Part shown: positions 25,206 to 39,400 of the stretch, piece after piece
Layout: every line of letters starts with the position of its first letter
How positions within the stretch are numbered: position 1 is the stretch's first letter
Source: Procambarus clarkii
Lineage: Eukaryota > Arthropoda > Malacostraca > Decapoda > Cambaridae
NCBI RefSeq assembly: GCF_040958095.1
Contig: NC_091227.1
Location: 17,255,432-17,319,431, forward strand
Direction of reading: 5' to 3'
Length of the DNA stretch: 64,000 nucleotides
Program-made: the position numbers and the translations under genes
Notes under the pieces: model-generated
Database searches by the model: none
What the model was told of the DNA's origin: nothing
Seen by the model: the letters and a program-made list of their open reading frames with translations, nothing else

Positions 25206-26951
25206 CTTGTCAAGGTGATGTTGCCTGAATGCCTAATTTGTAGAAGTCTTGGGTATGAAGTATTCAGTATGATCACCTTCAGTTAATTTATAACTTTGGA
25301 GAACTGTAGAGACGCTTTCCTTGAAGAAGGGCTTTGGCGAAAGGAGACTAAGGATTTTCAACAAGTAGTTTCCCTCAGGAGACGAATACCACCATGGAGC
25401 CGTCGGCCCGACACCCACACTAGTGTAGGCTGAAGCATTTTGGAATCTGAAAATAAAAATCAATTTAGGACTAAAGACTGCATTTAGACATAACCCTGGT
25501 GCAAGAACATGGTTAATATGGCAAGCCAAGGTAAATGATTGAATTTTACCATCTTTTGTAATCATTACATGTGAAAGTTAAGCAGGATGCGTGTTTCAAA
25601 GGTCAGTTATCAGTTAAGTTACGCTTATCTAAGATACTCAAGACTTTGTTAGGCCTCTAGGCTAGGGTTGTAGATAACCTAGATGTTTGTAGACAACGTT
25701 TCAATCAGAGGTAAACTTTTCTTACCTCTTTGAGGAGGTGGGGGGTGTCGCCAAGCAAAAACTCTTGAAAGCAGCATTAATGCTACACCTTTGTAGCAAT
25801 AGTGACTGCTAAGAACAACGTTTACTTTACACTAAAAGTAAGAGCTTGACTGTATATTTGACAACAAGTTAACATTGTACTTTTAAGTGTAGTATTTTAC
25901 GTGCATGAATACTGTACATTATCAAACTACAACTTAAGTGCTAGAGCAATCCGCTGGGGGGGGAGTGTCCGGAGACTAGCGTCTGACTTACTCATGGTGT
26001 GTTGGTGAAGTTTGTGACAAGTGCAGACCGCCGGGGTGCTGACAAGTGAACCATTACGAACCGATAGTTAACTATCGGTATATGCAATAGTCAGGACTAA
26101 TTATTCCATTAACTTTATATATTGGGGGAACTATTTACATGACTAATTAAAGTCATGATACAAATCATGAGAAATGCCTAAATCTACGACAATTTTACGA
26201 TTAATATATACGATAGGAAATTACATAATTAGCGTTGATGGTAAAGAAAAGCCGAGACTAACACCATGGATGGACATCTTAAAAATTAACATTCTGGGCT
26301 ATGGATATAAGATAATTAGTTACCCATTAATAGAAATGGGTCTCTAGCCTGTTGAATTTAAGTAGTCATTAAAAACAAGTTACGAATTTAGTTTTGAATG
26401 TTAAATTGACTTAAAAACCAGTAACTCCCATTGTACACTTACAGAAATTTGAGATATATACTTAACTGAATTTTTAAAGTTGAAGACCAGACGTTAAGGG
26501 TTAGCCTCTCGTGATACAAGTAGGGTGGAGGAGCGTCACAGGCCAGTCTGGGTCTGCTGTAGTGCCACACGGAGCATTATGGCCACTTAACCCAACCACG
26601 AGTCCAGGAGAATCTGAAATAACAAGTTTACCCCGCATGAACTTCACTACTTCCAGTACGGGGAAGGGGAAATGGAGAGGGGGGGACGCAACAAGGGGCA
26701 GGGGGGGACGCAACAAAGGGCAGGGGGAGAGGGGGGACGCAACAAAGGGCAGGGGGAGAGGGGGGACGCAACAAAGGGCAGGGGGAGAGGGGGGACGCAA
26801 CAAAGGGCAGGGGGAGAGGGGGGACGCAACAAAGGGCAGGGGGAGAGGGGGGGACGCAACAAAGGGGGCAGGTGGGGAGGATCCTCACCATACAGCTCAC
26901 CTTCAAGAGACGAAGCTGAACTGTATACCAAAAGTGAGGTAAAACAACACT
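25206..26951 (-). ncRNA. Candidate spliced transcript, right copy, minus strand
   Basis: Predicted from the inverted promoter at 26.95-27.05 kb. Exon 1 is 26951-26901 (51 nt, same length as the left copy; GAAG before GTGAGC). Exon 2 is about 26613-26443 (ATTTCAG before, GTAAGT after). Exon 3 is about 25446-25206 (TTTATTTTCAG before, GTAACT after). Exon 3 carries an open stretch with SAYTSVGVGPTAPWWYSSPE up to a TAG at 25233, but exon 2 has a stop in the frame continued from exon 1. I recognise no protein. It shares exon 1 and promoter with the left unit but not the downstream exons, so the two copies would make chimeric, different RNAs. Confidence 0.35.
26672..26880. repeat. Purine-rich intronic minisatellite, right
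   Basis: About eight units of GGGGGACGCAACAAAGGGCA with short G/A expansions. It is the inverted counterpart of 18195-18600, about half as long, and more regular. Confidence 0.9.
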
Positions 26952-27435
26952 GAAGTGCTTTTTGCCTCATCGTCACTTATATATCCAGCAGCCAACCCAA
27001 CCCAGCCACTGATTGGCTGACGTTCACCCTAAACCTCACCCCCATTGGTTAACATTTTGCGAGTCTGAAGTGTCAGTTAACAATGACCAACAGCCGCTCC
27101 TTCACTTCCACAAATACGAACGTGTCTCTAATGAACCAATAATGATCCCCAGCTTGAATGTTTGAAGTTGTTAATTTCAAAATCTAATTCACAAACTAAA
27201 TTCAACATTCTATTGCAAATGTTGCCACAGAACAACAGGTACAACAGGTACAACATTTGCAATATAATCGGCAGTGAAGTTGTAATCGTCATGTCAGTCA
27301 AGAGCTGATAATGGCCGCTCGACAACTACAATATATATAATATATACAATAACAAACTAACAAACACAGCAACACAAACTTCCTGACACAACACTGGATG
27401 ATGTTAATTATTTGCTTTCAGTTGACTTAAGATAT
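26901..27435 (-). repeat. Right arm of large inverted duplication, inner part
   Basis: Near-identical reverse complement of 17650-18175. It stops at 27435, after which 48 bases with a G-run lead into the satellite. 27129-27435 also occurs in direct orientation at 44976-45281 on the other side of the satellite. Confidence 0.85.
26949..27048 (-). promoter_or_regulatory. Pol II promoter, right copy, minus strand
   Basis: Minus-strand CCAAT boxes at 27048-27044 and 27016-27012, TATATAAG at 26983-26976, initiator TCAGT with its A at 26951. The 32-base TATA-Inr spacing of the left copy is preserved exactly. Promoter elements are intact in both arms although surrounding bases have diverged. Confidence 0.75.
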
Positions 27436-27482
27436 CTATTAAGATATTACCTCTTGGGGGGGTGGGGGTTATAACCAAGTAA

Positions 27483-30400
27483 AGCCATAGAATCGCTTTG
27501 AAAATGGTACCATTGTGTTTACCACAGCAATTTACATTTCTTTCTGTAAAGGCTTTCTTTGCTAATTTTCAATATGAAGGCCTTTACACGCATATTTACC
27601 GAGATACGGCCATCTCAAATATAAAAAATTTCATCGTGTTTTCTCAACATACTATTAAGAAAAATTTGTTGAAAAACATGTAATAATAATAATAAAGAGC
27701 TGAATAAAAAATGGGTAATGAAAATTAAGTAATTTCTATAATATTCCTTTACTTAGAGAGTATTTTGAATGGTACTTATATGGGCATATGTATGGTACTT
27801 ACAACAGCATATGTATGGTACTTATAACAGCATATGTATGGTACTTATAACTGCATATGTATGGTACTTATATGGCATATGTATCGTGCTTATTATGGTA
27901 TACGTGTGGTACTTATAATAGGAAATATATGGTACTTATAATGCCATATGTGTGGTACTTATAATCGCAAATGTATGGTACCTATAATGGCATATGTATG
28001 GTACTTATAAAGTCATAAGTACGGCACTTGTAAAGACATACGTATGGTTCTTATAAAGACATGTATGATACTTGTAATGGCATGTGTATGGCCCTTATAA
28101 TGGCATATGTATGTTACTTATAATGACATCATATGGTACTTATAAAGACATAAGATGGTCCTTATAAAGCCATATGTATAGTACTCATAAAGCCATGAAA
28201 AGTACTGAACTTATAAAGACATGTATGATACTTATATTGGCATATGTATGGTACTTATAAAGGCATATGTATGGTATTTACATAGACATATATATGATAC
28301 TTACAACGACATATCTATGGTACTTAGAAGGGCATATGTATGATACTTATATGGGCATATCAATGGTACTTACACGAGCCTATGTGTAATACTTATATGG
28401 CCATTTTATGGTCATGTGTATGGTACATATATTGTTACGTGTATGGTACTTATATGGGCATGAGAATGGTACTTATATGGGCATGAGAATGGTACTTATA
28501 TGGTCATATGTATAGTACTTAACTCAGCCCGTCCTCCTAAGGTTCCTAACGTCAAGAAAAGGTCAATTTAAGGTGTAATCGCCTAACCTACCACAAGACC
28601 CAAATCAGAAAACGGGACAGTACGTCACTTTAGCGACCAGCTTACATTTTCTGCCACACAGCCTTTTGCCAGGAAAGAATCGCAGCCCGGGCGAAATCGT
28701 CATTTTTCTCAAAACTCAAAATCAAAACTAGCCATAGAATCGCTTTGAAAATGGTACCATTGTGTTTACCACAGCAATTTACATTTCTTTCTGTAAAGGC
28801 TTTCTTTGCTAATTTTCAATATGAAGGCCTTTACACGCATATTTACCGAGATACGGCCATCTCAAATATCAAAAATTTCATCGTGTTTTCTCAACATACT
28901 ATTAAGAAAAATTTGTTGAAAAACATGTAATAATAATAATAAAGAGCTGAATAAAAAATGGGTAATGAAAATTAAGTAATTTCTATAATATTCCTTTACT
29001 TAGAGAGTATTTTGAATGGTACTTATATGGGCATATGTATGGTACTTACAACAGCATATGTATGGTACTTATAACAGCATATGTATGGTACTTATAACTG
29101 CATATGTATGGTACTTATATGGCATATGTATCGTGCTTATTATGGTATACGTGTGGTACTTATAATAGGAAATATATGGTACTTATAATGCCATATGTGT
29201 GGTACTTATAATCGCAAATGTATGGTACCTATAATGGCATATGTATGGTACTTATAAAGTCATAAGTACGGCACTTGTAAAGACATACGTATGGTTCTTA
29301 TAAAGACATGTATGATACTTGTAATGGCATGTGTATGGCCCTTATAATGGCATATGTATGTTACTTATAATGACATCATATGGTACTTATAAAGACATAA
29401 GATGGTCCTTATAAAGCCATATGTATAGTACTCATAAAGCCATGAAAAGTACTGAACTTATAAAGACATGTATGATACTTATATTGGCATATGTATGGTA
29501 CTTATAAAGGCATATGTATGGTATTTACATAGACATATATATGATACTTACAACGACATATCTATGGTACTTAGAAGGGCATATGTATGATACTTATATG
29601 GGCATATCAATGGTACTTACACGAGCCTATGTGTAATACTTATATGGCCATTTTATGGTCATGTGTATGGTACATATATTGTTACGTGTATGGTACTTAT
29701 ATGGGCATGAGAATGGTACTTATATGGGCATGAGAATGGTACTTATATGGTCATATGTATAGTACTTAACTCAGCCCGTCCTCCTAAGGTTCCTAACGTC
29801 AAGAAAAGGTCAATTTAAGGTGTAATCGCCTAACCTACCACAAGACCCAAATCAGAAAACGGGACAGTACGTCACTTTAGCGACCAGCTTACATTTTCTG
29901 CCACACAGCCTTTTGCCAGGAAAGAATCGCAGCCCGGGCGAAATCGTCATTTTTCTCAAAACTCAAAATCAAAACTAGCCATAGAATCGCTTTGAAAATG
30001 GTACCATTGTGTTTACCACAGCAATTTACATTTCTTTCTGTAAAGGCTTTCTTTGCTAATTTTCAATATGAAGGCCTTTACACGCATATTTACCGAGATA
30101 CGGCCATCTCAAATATCAAAAATTTCATCGTGTTTTCTCAACATACTATTAAGAAAAATTTGTTGAAAAACATGTAATAATAATAATAAAGAGCTGAATA
30201 AAAAATGGGTAATGAAAATTAAGTAATTTCTATAATATTCCTTTACTTAGAGAGTATTTTGAATGGTACTTATATGGGCATATGTATGGTACTTACAACA
30301 GCATATGTATGGTACTTATAACAGCATATGTATGGTACTTATAACTGCATATGTATGGTACTTATATGGCATATGTATCGTGCTTATTATGGTATACTGT

Positions 30401-33400
30401 GTGGTACTTATAATAGGAAATATATGGTACTTATAATGCCATATGTGTGGTACTTATAATCGCAAATGTATGGTACCTATAATGGCATATGTATGGTACT
30501 TATAAAGTCATAAGTACGGCACTTGTAAAGACATACGTATGGTTCTTATAAAGACATGTATGATACTTGTAATGGCATGTGTATGGCCCTTATAATGGCA
30601 TATGTATGTTACTTATAATGACATCATATGGTACTTATAAAGACATAAGATGGTCCTTATAAAGCCATATGTATAGTACTCATAAAGCCATGAAAAGTAC
30701 TGAACTTATAAAGACATGTATGATACTTATATTGGCATATGTATGGTACTTATAAAGGCATATGTATGGTATTTACATAGACATATATATGATACTTACA
30801 ACGACATATCTATGGTACTTAGAAGGGCATATGTATGATACTTATATGGGCATATCAATGGTACTTACACGAGCCTATGTGTAATACTTATATGGCCATT
30901 TTATGGTCATGTGTATGGTACATATATTGTTACGTGTATGGTACTTATATGGGCATGAGAATGGTACTTATATGGGCATGAGAATGGTACTTATATGGTC
31001 ATATGTATAGTACTTAACTCAGCCCGTCCTCCTAAGGTTCCTAACGTCAAGAAAAGGTCAATTTAAGGTGTAATCGCCTAACCTACCACAAGACCCAAAT
31101 CAGAAAACGGGACAGTACGTCACTTTAGCGACCAGCTTACATTTTCTGCCACACAGCCTTTTGCCAGGAAAGAATCGCAGCCCGGGCGAAATCGTCATTT
31201 TTCTCAAAACTCAAAATCAAAACTAGCCATAGAATCGCTTTGAAAATGGTACCATTGTGTTTACCACAGCAATTTACATTTCTTTCTGTAAAGGCTTTCT
31301 TTGCTAATTTTCAATATGAATGGCCTTTACACGCATATTTACCGAGATACGGCCATCTCAAATATCAAAAATTTCATCGTGTTTTCTCAACATACTATTA
31401 AGAAAAATTTGTTGAAAAACATGTAATAATAATAATAAAGAGCTGAATAAAAAATGGGTAATGAAAATTAAGTAATTTCTATAATATTCCTTTACTTAGA
31501 GAGTATTTTGAATGGTACTTATATGGGCATATGTATGGTACTTACAACAGCATATGTATGGTACTTATAACAGCATATGTATGGTACTTATAACTGCATA
31601 TGTATGGTACTTATATGGCATATGTATCGTGCTTATTATGGTATACGTGTGGTAACTTATAATAGGAAATATATGGTACTTATAATGCCATATGTGTGGT
31701 ACTTATAATCGCAAATGTATGGTACCTATAATGGCATATGTATGGTACTTATAAAGTCATAAGTACGGCACTTGTAAAGACATACGTATGGTTCTTATAA
31801 AGACATGTATGATACTTGTAATGGCATGTGTATGGCCCTTATAATGGCATATGTATGTTACTTATAATGACATCATATGGTACTTATAAAGACATAAGAT
31901 GGTCCTTATAAAGCCATATGTATAGTACTCATAAAGCCATGAAAAGTACTGAACTTATAAAGACATGTATGATACTTATATTGGCATATGTATGGTACTT
32001 ATAAAGGCATATGTATGGTATTTACATAGACATATATATGATACTTACAACGACATATCTATGGTACTTAGAAGGGCATATGTATGATACTTATATGGGC
32101 ATATCAATGGTACTTACACGAGCCTATGTGTAATACTTATATGGCCATTTTATGGTCATGTGTATGGTACATATATTGTTACGTGTATGGTACTTATATG
32201 GGCATGAGAATGGTACTTATATGGGCATGAGAATGGTACTTATATGGTCATATGTATAGTACTTAACTCAGCCCGTCCTCCTAAGGTTCCTAACGTCAAG
32301 AAAAGGTCAATTTAAGGTGTAATCGCCTAACCTACCACAAGACCCAAATCAGAAAACGGGACAGTACGTCACTTTAGCGACCAGCTTACATTTTCTGCCA
32401 CACAGCCTTTTGCCAGGAAAGAATCGCAGCCCGGGCGAAATCGTCATTTTTCTCAAAACTCAAAATCAAAACTAGCCATAGAATCGCTTTGAAAATGGTA
32501 CCATTGTGTTTACCACAGCAATTTACATTTCTTTCTGTAAAGGCTTTCTTTGCTAATTTTCAATATGAAGGCCTTTACACGCATATTTACCGAGATACGG
32601 CCATCTCAAATATCAAAAATTTCATCGTGTTTTCTCAACATACTATTAAGAAAAATTTGTTGAAAAACATGTAATAATAATAATAAAGAGCTGAATAAAA
32701 AATGGGTAATGAAAATTAAGTAATTTCTATAATATTCCTTTACTTAGAGAGTATTTTGAATGGTACTTATATGGGCATATGTATGGTACTTACAACAGCA
32801 TATGTATGGTACTTATAACAGCATATGTATGGTACTTATAACTGCATATGTATGGTACTTATATGGCATATGTATCGTGCTTATTATGGTATACGTGTGG
32901 TACTTATAATAGGAAATATATGGTACTTATAATGCCATATGTGTGGTACTTATAATCGCAAATGTATGGTACCTATAATGGCATATGTATGGTACTTATA
33001 AAGTCATAAGTACGGCACTTGTAAAGACATACGTATGGTTCTTATAAAGACATGTATGATACTTGTAATGGCATGTGTATGGCCCTTATAATGGCATATG
33101 TATGTTACTTATAATGACATCATATGGTACTTATAAAGACATAAGATGGTCCTTATAAAGCCATATGTATAGTACTCATAAAGCCATGAAAAGTACTGAA
33201 CTTATAAAGACATGTATGATACTTATATTGGCATATGTATGGTACTTATAAAGGCATATGTATGGTATTTACATAGACATATATATGATACTTACAACGA
33301 CATATCTATGGTACTTAGAAGGGCATATGTATGATACTTATATGGGCATATCAATGGTACTTACACGAGCCTATGTGTAATACTTATATGGCCATTTTAT

Positions 33401-36400
33401 GGTCATGTGTATGGTACATATATTGTTACGTGTATGGTACTTATATGGGCATGAGAATGGTACTTATATGGGCATGAGAATGGTACTTATATGGTCATAT
33501 GTATAGTACTTAACTCAGCCCGTCCTCCTAAGGTTCCTAACGTCAAGAAAAGGTCAATTTAAGGTGTAATCGCCTAACCTACCACAAGACCCAAATCAGA
33601 AAACGGGACAGTACGTCACTTTAGCGACCAGCTTACATTTTCTGCCACACAGCCTTTTGCCAGGAAAGAATCGCAGCCCGGGCGAAATCGTCATTTTTCT
33701 CAAAACTCAAAATCAAAACTAGCCATAGAATCGCTTTGAAAATGGTACCATTGTGTTTACCACAGCAATTTACATTTCTTTCTGTAAAGGCTTTCTTTGC
33801 TAATTTTCAATATGAAGGCCTTTACACGCATATTTACCGAGATACGGCCATCTCAAATATCAAAAATTTCATCGTGTTTTCTCAACATACTATTAAGAAA
33901 AATTTGTTGAAAAACATGTAATAATAATAATAAAGAGCTGAATAAAAAATGGGTAATGAAAATTAAGTAATTTCTATAATATTCCTTTACTTAGAGAGTA
34001 TTTTGAATGGTACTTATATGGGCATATGTATGGTACTTACAACAGCATATGTATGGTACTTATAACAGCATATGTATGGTACTTATAACTGCATATGTAT
34101 GGTACTTATATGGCATATGTATCGTGCTTATTATGGTATACGTGTGGTACTTATAATAGGAAATATATGGTACTTATAATGCCATATGTGTGGTACTTAT
34201 AATCGCAAATGTATGGTACCTATAATGGCATATGTATGGTACTTATAAAGTCATAAGTACGGTACTTGTAAAGACATACGTATGGTTCTTATAAAGACAT
34301 GTATGATACTTGTAATGGCATGTGTATGGCCCTTATAATGGCATATGTATGTTACTTATAATGACATCATATGGTACTTATAAAGACATAAGATGGTCCT
34401 TATAAAGCCATATGTATAGTACTCATAAAGCCATGAAAAGTACTGAACTTATAAAGACATGTATGATACTTATATTGGCATATGTATGGTACTTATAAAG
34501 GCATATGTATGGTATTTACATAGACACATATATGATACTTACAACGACATATCTATGGTACTTAGAAGGGCATATGTATGATACTTATATGGGCATATCA
34601 ATGGTACTTACACGAGCCTATGTGTAATACTTATATGGCCATTTTATGGTCATGTGTATGGTACATATATTGTTACGTGTATGGTACTTATATGGGCATG
34701 AGAATGGTACTTATATGGGCATGAGAATGGTACTTATATGGTCATATGTATAGTACTTAACTCAGCCCGTCCTCCTAAGGTTCCTAACGTCAAGAAAAGG
34801 TCAATTTAAGGTGTAATCGCCTAACCTACCACAAGACCCAAATCAGAAAACGGGACAGTACGTCACTTTAGCGACCAGCTTACATTTTCTGCCACACAGC
34901 CTTTTGCCAGGAAAGAATCGCAGCCCGGGCGAAATCGTCATTTTTCTCAAAACTCAAAATCAAAACTAGCCATAGAATCGCTTTGAAAATGGTACCATTG
35001 TGTTTACCACAGCAATTTACATTTCTCTCTGTAAAGGCTTTCTTTGCTAATTTTCAATATGAAGGCCTTTACACGCATATTTACCGAGATACGGCCATCT
35101 CAAATATCAAAAATTTCATCGTGTTTTCTCAACATACTATTAAGAAAAATTTGTTGAAAAACATGTAATAATAATAATAAAGAGCTGAATAAAAAATGGG
35201 TAATGAAAATTAAGTAATTTCTATAATATTCCTTTACTTAGAGAGTATTTTGAATGGTACTTATATGGGCATATGTATGGTACTTACAACAGCATATGTA
35301 TGGTACTTATAACAGCATATGTATGGTACTTATAACTGCATATGTATGGTACTTATATGGCATATGTATCGTGCTTATTATGGTATACGTGTGGTACTTA
35401 TAATAGGAAATATATGGTACTTATAATGCCATATGTGTGGTACTTATAATCGCAAATGTATGGTACCTATAATGGCATATGTATGGTACTTATAAAGTCA
35501 TAAGTACGGCACTTGTAAAGACATACGTATGGTTCTTATAAAGACATGTATGATACTTGTAATGGCATGTGTATGGCCCTTATAATGGCATATGTATGTT
35601 ACTTATAATGACATCATATGGTACTTATAAAGACATAAGATGGTCCTTATAAAGCCATATGTATAGTACTCATAAAGCCATGAAAAGTACTGAACTTATA
35701 AAGACATGTATGATACTTATATTGGCATATGTATGGTACTCATAAAGGCATATGTATGGTATTTACATAGACATATATATGATACTTACAACGACATATC
35801 TATGGTACTTAGAAGGGCATATGTATGATACTTATATGGGCATATCAATGGTACTTACACGAGCCTATGTGTAATACTTATATGGCCATTTTATGGTCAT
35901 GTGTATGGTACATATATTGTTACGTGTATGGTACTTATATGGGCATGAGAATGGTACTTATATGGGCATGAGAATGGTACTTATATGGTCATATGTATAG
36001 TACTTAACTCAGCCCGTCCTCCTAAGGTTCCTAACGTCAAGAAAAGGTCAATTTAAGGTGTAATCGCCTAACCTACCACAAGACCCAAATCAGAAAACGG
36101 GACAGTACGTCACTTTAGCGACCAGCTTACATTTTCTGCCACACAGCCTTTTGCCAGGAAAGAATCGCAGCCCGGGCGAAATCGTCATTTTTCTCAAAAC
36201 TCAAAATCAAAACTAGCCATAGAATCGCTTTGAAAATGGTACCATTGTGTTTACCACAGCAATTTACATTTCTTTCTGTAAAGGCTTTCTTTGCTAATTT
36301 TCAATATGATGGCCTTTACACGCATATTTACCGAGATACGGCCATCTCAAATATCAAAAATTTCATCGTGTTTTCTCAACATACTATTAAGAAAAATTTG

Positions 36401-39400
36401 TTGAAAAACATGTAATAATAATAATAAAGAGCTGAATAAAAAATGGGTAATGAAAATTAAGTAATTTCTATAATATTCCTTTACTTAGAGAGTATTTTGA
36501 ATGGTACTTATATGGGCATATGTATGGTACTTACAACAGCATATGTATGGTACTTATAACAGCATATGTATGGTACTTATAACTGCATATGTATGGTACT
36601 TATATGGCATATGTATCGTGCTTATTATGGTATACGTGTGGTAACTTATAATAGGAAATATATGGTACTTATAATGCCATATGTGTGGTACTTATAATCG
36701 CAAATGTATGGTACCTATAATGGCATATGTATGGTACTTATAAAGTCATAAGTACGGCACTTGTAAAGACATACGTATGGTTCTTATAAAGACATGTATG
36801 ATACTTGTAATGGCATGTGTATGGCCCTTATAATGGCATATGTATGTTACTTATAATGACATCATATGGTACTTATAAAGACATAAGATGGTCCTTATAA
36901 AGCCATATGTATAGTACTCATAAAGCCATGAAAAGTAATGAACTTATAAAGACATGTATGATACTTATATTGGCATATGTATGGTACTTATAAAGGCATA
37001 TGTATGGTATTTACATAGACATATATATGATACTTACAACGACATATCTATGGTACTTAGAAGGGCATATGTATGATACTTATATGGGCATATCAATGGT
37101 ACTTACACGAGCCTATGTGTAATACTTATATGGCCATTTTATGGTCATGTGTATGGTACATATATTGTTACGTGTATGGTACTTATATGGGCATGAGAAT
37201 GGTACTTATATGGGCATGAGAATGGTACTTATATGGTCATATGTATAGTACTTAACTCAGCCCGTCCTCCTAAGGTTCCTAACGTCAAGAAAAGGTCAAT
37301 TTAAGGTGTAATCGCCTAACCTACCACAAGACCCAAATCAGAAAACGGGACAGTACGTCACTTTAGCGACCAGCTTACATTTTCTGCCACACAGCCTTTT
37401 GCCAGGAAAGAATCGCAGCCCGGGCGAAATCGTCATTTTTCTCAAAACTCAAAATCAAAACTAGCCATAGAATCGCTTTGAAAATGGTACCATTGTGTTT
37501 ACCACAGCAATTTACATTTCTTTCTGTAAAGGCTTTCTTTGCTAATTTTCAATATGAAGGCCTTTACACGCATATTTACCGAGATACGGCCATCTCAAAT
37601 ATCAAAAATTTCATCGTGTTTTCTCAACATACTATTAAGAAAAATTTGTTGAAAAACATGTAATAATAATAATAAAGAGCTGAATAAAAAATGGGTAATG
37701 AAAATTAAGTAATTTCTATAATATTCCTTTACTTAGAGAGTATTTTGAATGGTACTTATATGGGCATATGTATGGTACTTACAACAGCATATGTATGGTA
37801 CTTATAACAGCATATGTATGGTACTTATAACTGCATATGTATGGTACTTATATGGCATATGTATCGTGCTTATTATGGTATACGTGTGGAACTTATAATA
37901 GGAAATATATGGTACTTATAATGCCATATGTGTGGTACTTATAATCGCAAATGTATGGTACCTATAATGGCATATGTATGGTACTTATAAAGTCATAAGT
38001 ACGGCACTTGTAAAGACATACGTATGGTTCTTATAAAGACATGTATGATACTTGTAATGGCATGTGTATGGCCCTTATAATGGCATATGTATGTTACTTA
38101 TAATGACATCATATGGTACTTATAAAGACATAAGATGGTCCTTATAAAGCCATATGTATAGTACTCATAAAGCCATGAAAAGTACTGAACTTATAAAGAC
38201 ATGTATGATACTTATATTGGCATATGTATGGTACTTATAAAGGCATATGTATGGTATTTACATAGACATATATATGATACTTACAACGACATATCTATGG
38301 TACTTAGAAGGGCATATGTATGATACTTATATGGGCATATCAATGGTACTTACACGAGCCTATGTGTAATACTTATATGGCCATTTTATGGTCATGTGTA
38401 TGGTACATATATTGTTACGTGTATGGTACTTATATGGGCATGAGAATGGTACTTATATGGGCATGAGAATGGTACTTATATGGTCATATGTATAGTACTT
38501 AACTCAGCCCGTCCTCCTAAGGTTCCTAACGTCAAGAAAAGGTCAATTTAAGGTGTAATCGCCTAACCTACCACAAGACCCAAATCAGAAAACGGGACAG
38601 TACGTCACTTTAGCGACCAGCTTACATTTTCTGCCACACAGCCTTTTGCCAGGAAAGAATCGCAGCCCGGGCGAAATCGTCATTTTTCTCAAAACTCAAA
38701 ATCAAAACTAGCCATAGAATCGCTTTGAAAATGGTACCATTGTGTTTACCACAGCAATTTACATTTCTTTCTGTAAAGGCTTTCTTTGCTAATTTTCAAT
38801 ATGAAGGCCTTTACACGCATATTTACCGAGATACGGCCATCTCAAATATCAAAAATTTCATCGTGTTTTCTCAACATACTATTAAGAAAAATTTGTTGAA
38901 AAACATGTAATAATAATAATAAAGAGCTGAATAAAAAATGGGTAATGAAAATTAAGTAATTTCTATAATATTCCTTTACTTAGAGAGTATTTTGAATGGT
39001 ACTTATATGGGCATATGTATGGTACTTACAACAGCATATGTATGGTACTTATAACAGCATATGTATGGTACTTATAACTGCATATGTATGGTACTTATAT
39101 GGCATATGTATCGTGCTTATTATGGTATACGTGTGGTACTTATAATAGGAAATATATGGTACTTATAATGCCATATGTGTGGTACTTATAATCGCAAATG
39201 TATGGTACCTATAATGGCATATGTATGGTACTTATAAAGTCATAAGTACGGCACTTGTAAAGACATACGTATGGTTCTTATAAAGACATGTATGATACTT
39301 GTAATGGCATGTGTATGGCCCTTATAATGGCATATGTATGTTACTTATAATGACATCATATGGTACTTATAAAGACATAAGATGGTCCTTATAAAGCCAT

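Noticed and set aside
26061-26078. 18-bp perfect palindrome CCGATAGTTAACTATCGG as an operator-like site
   Set aside because: A single short palindrome in AT-rich DNA, with no second copy seen and no nearby promoter on the correct strand; not enough to claim regulation.
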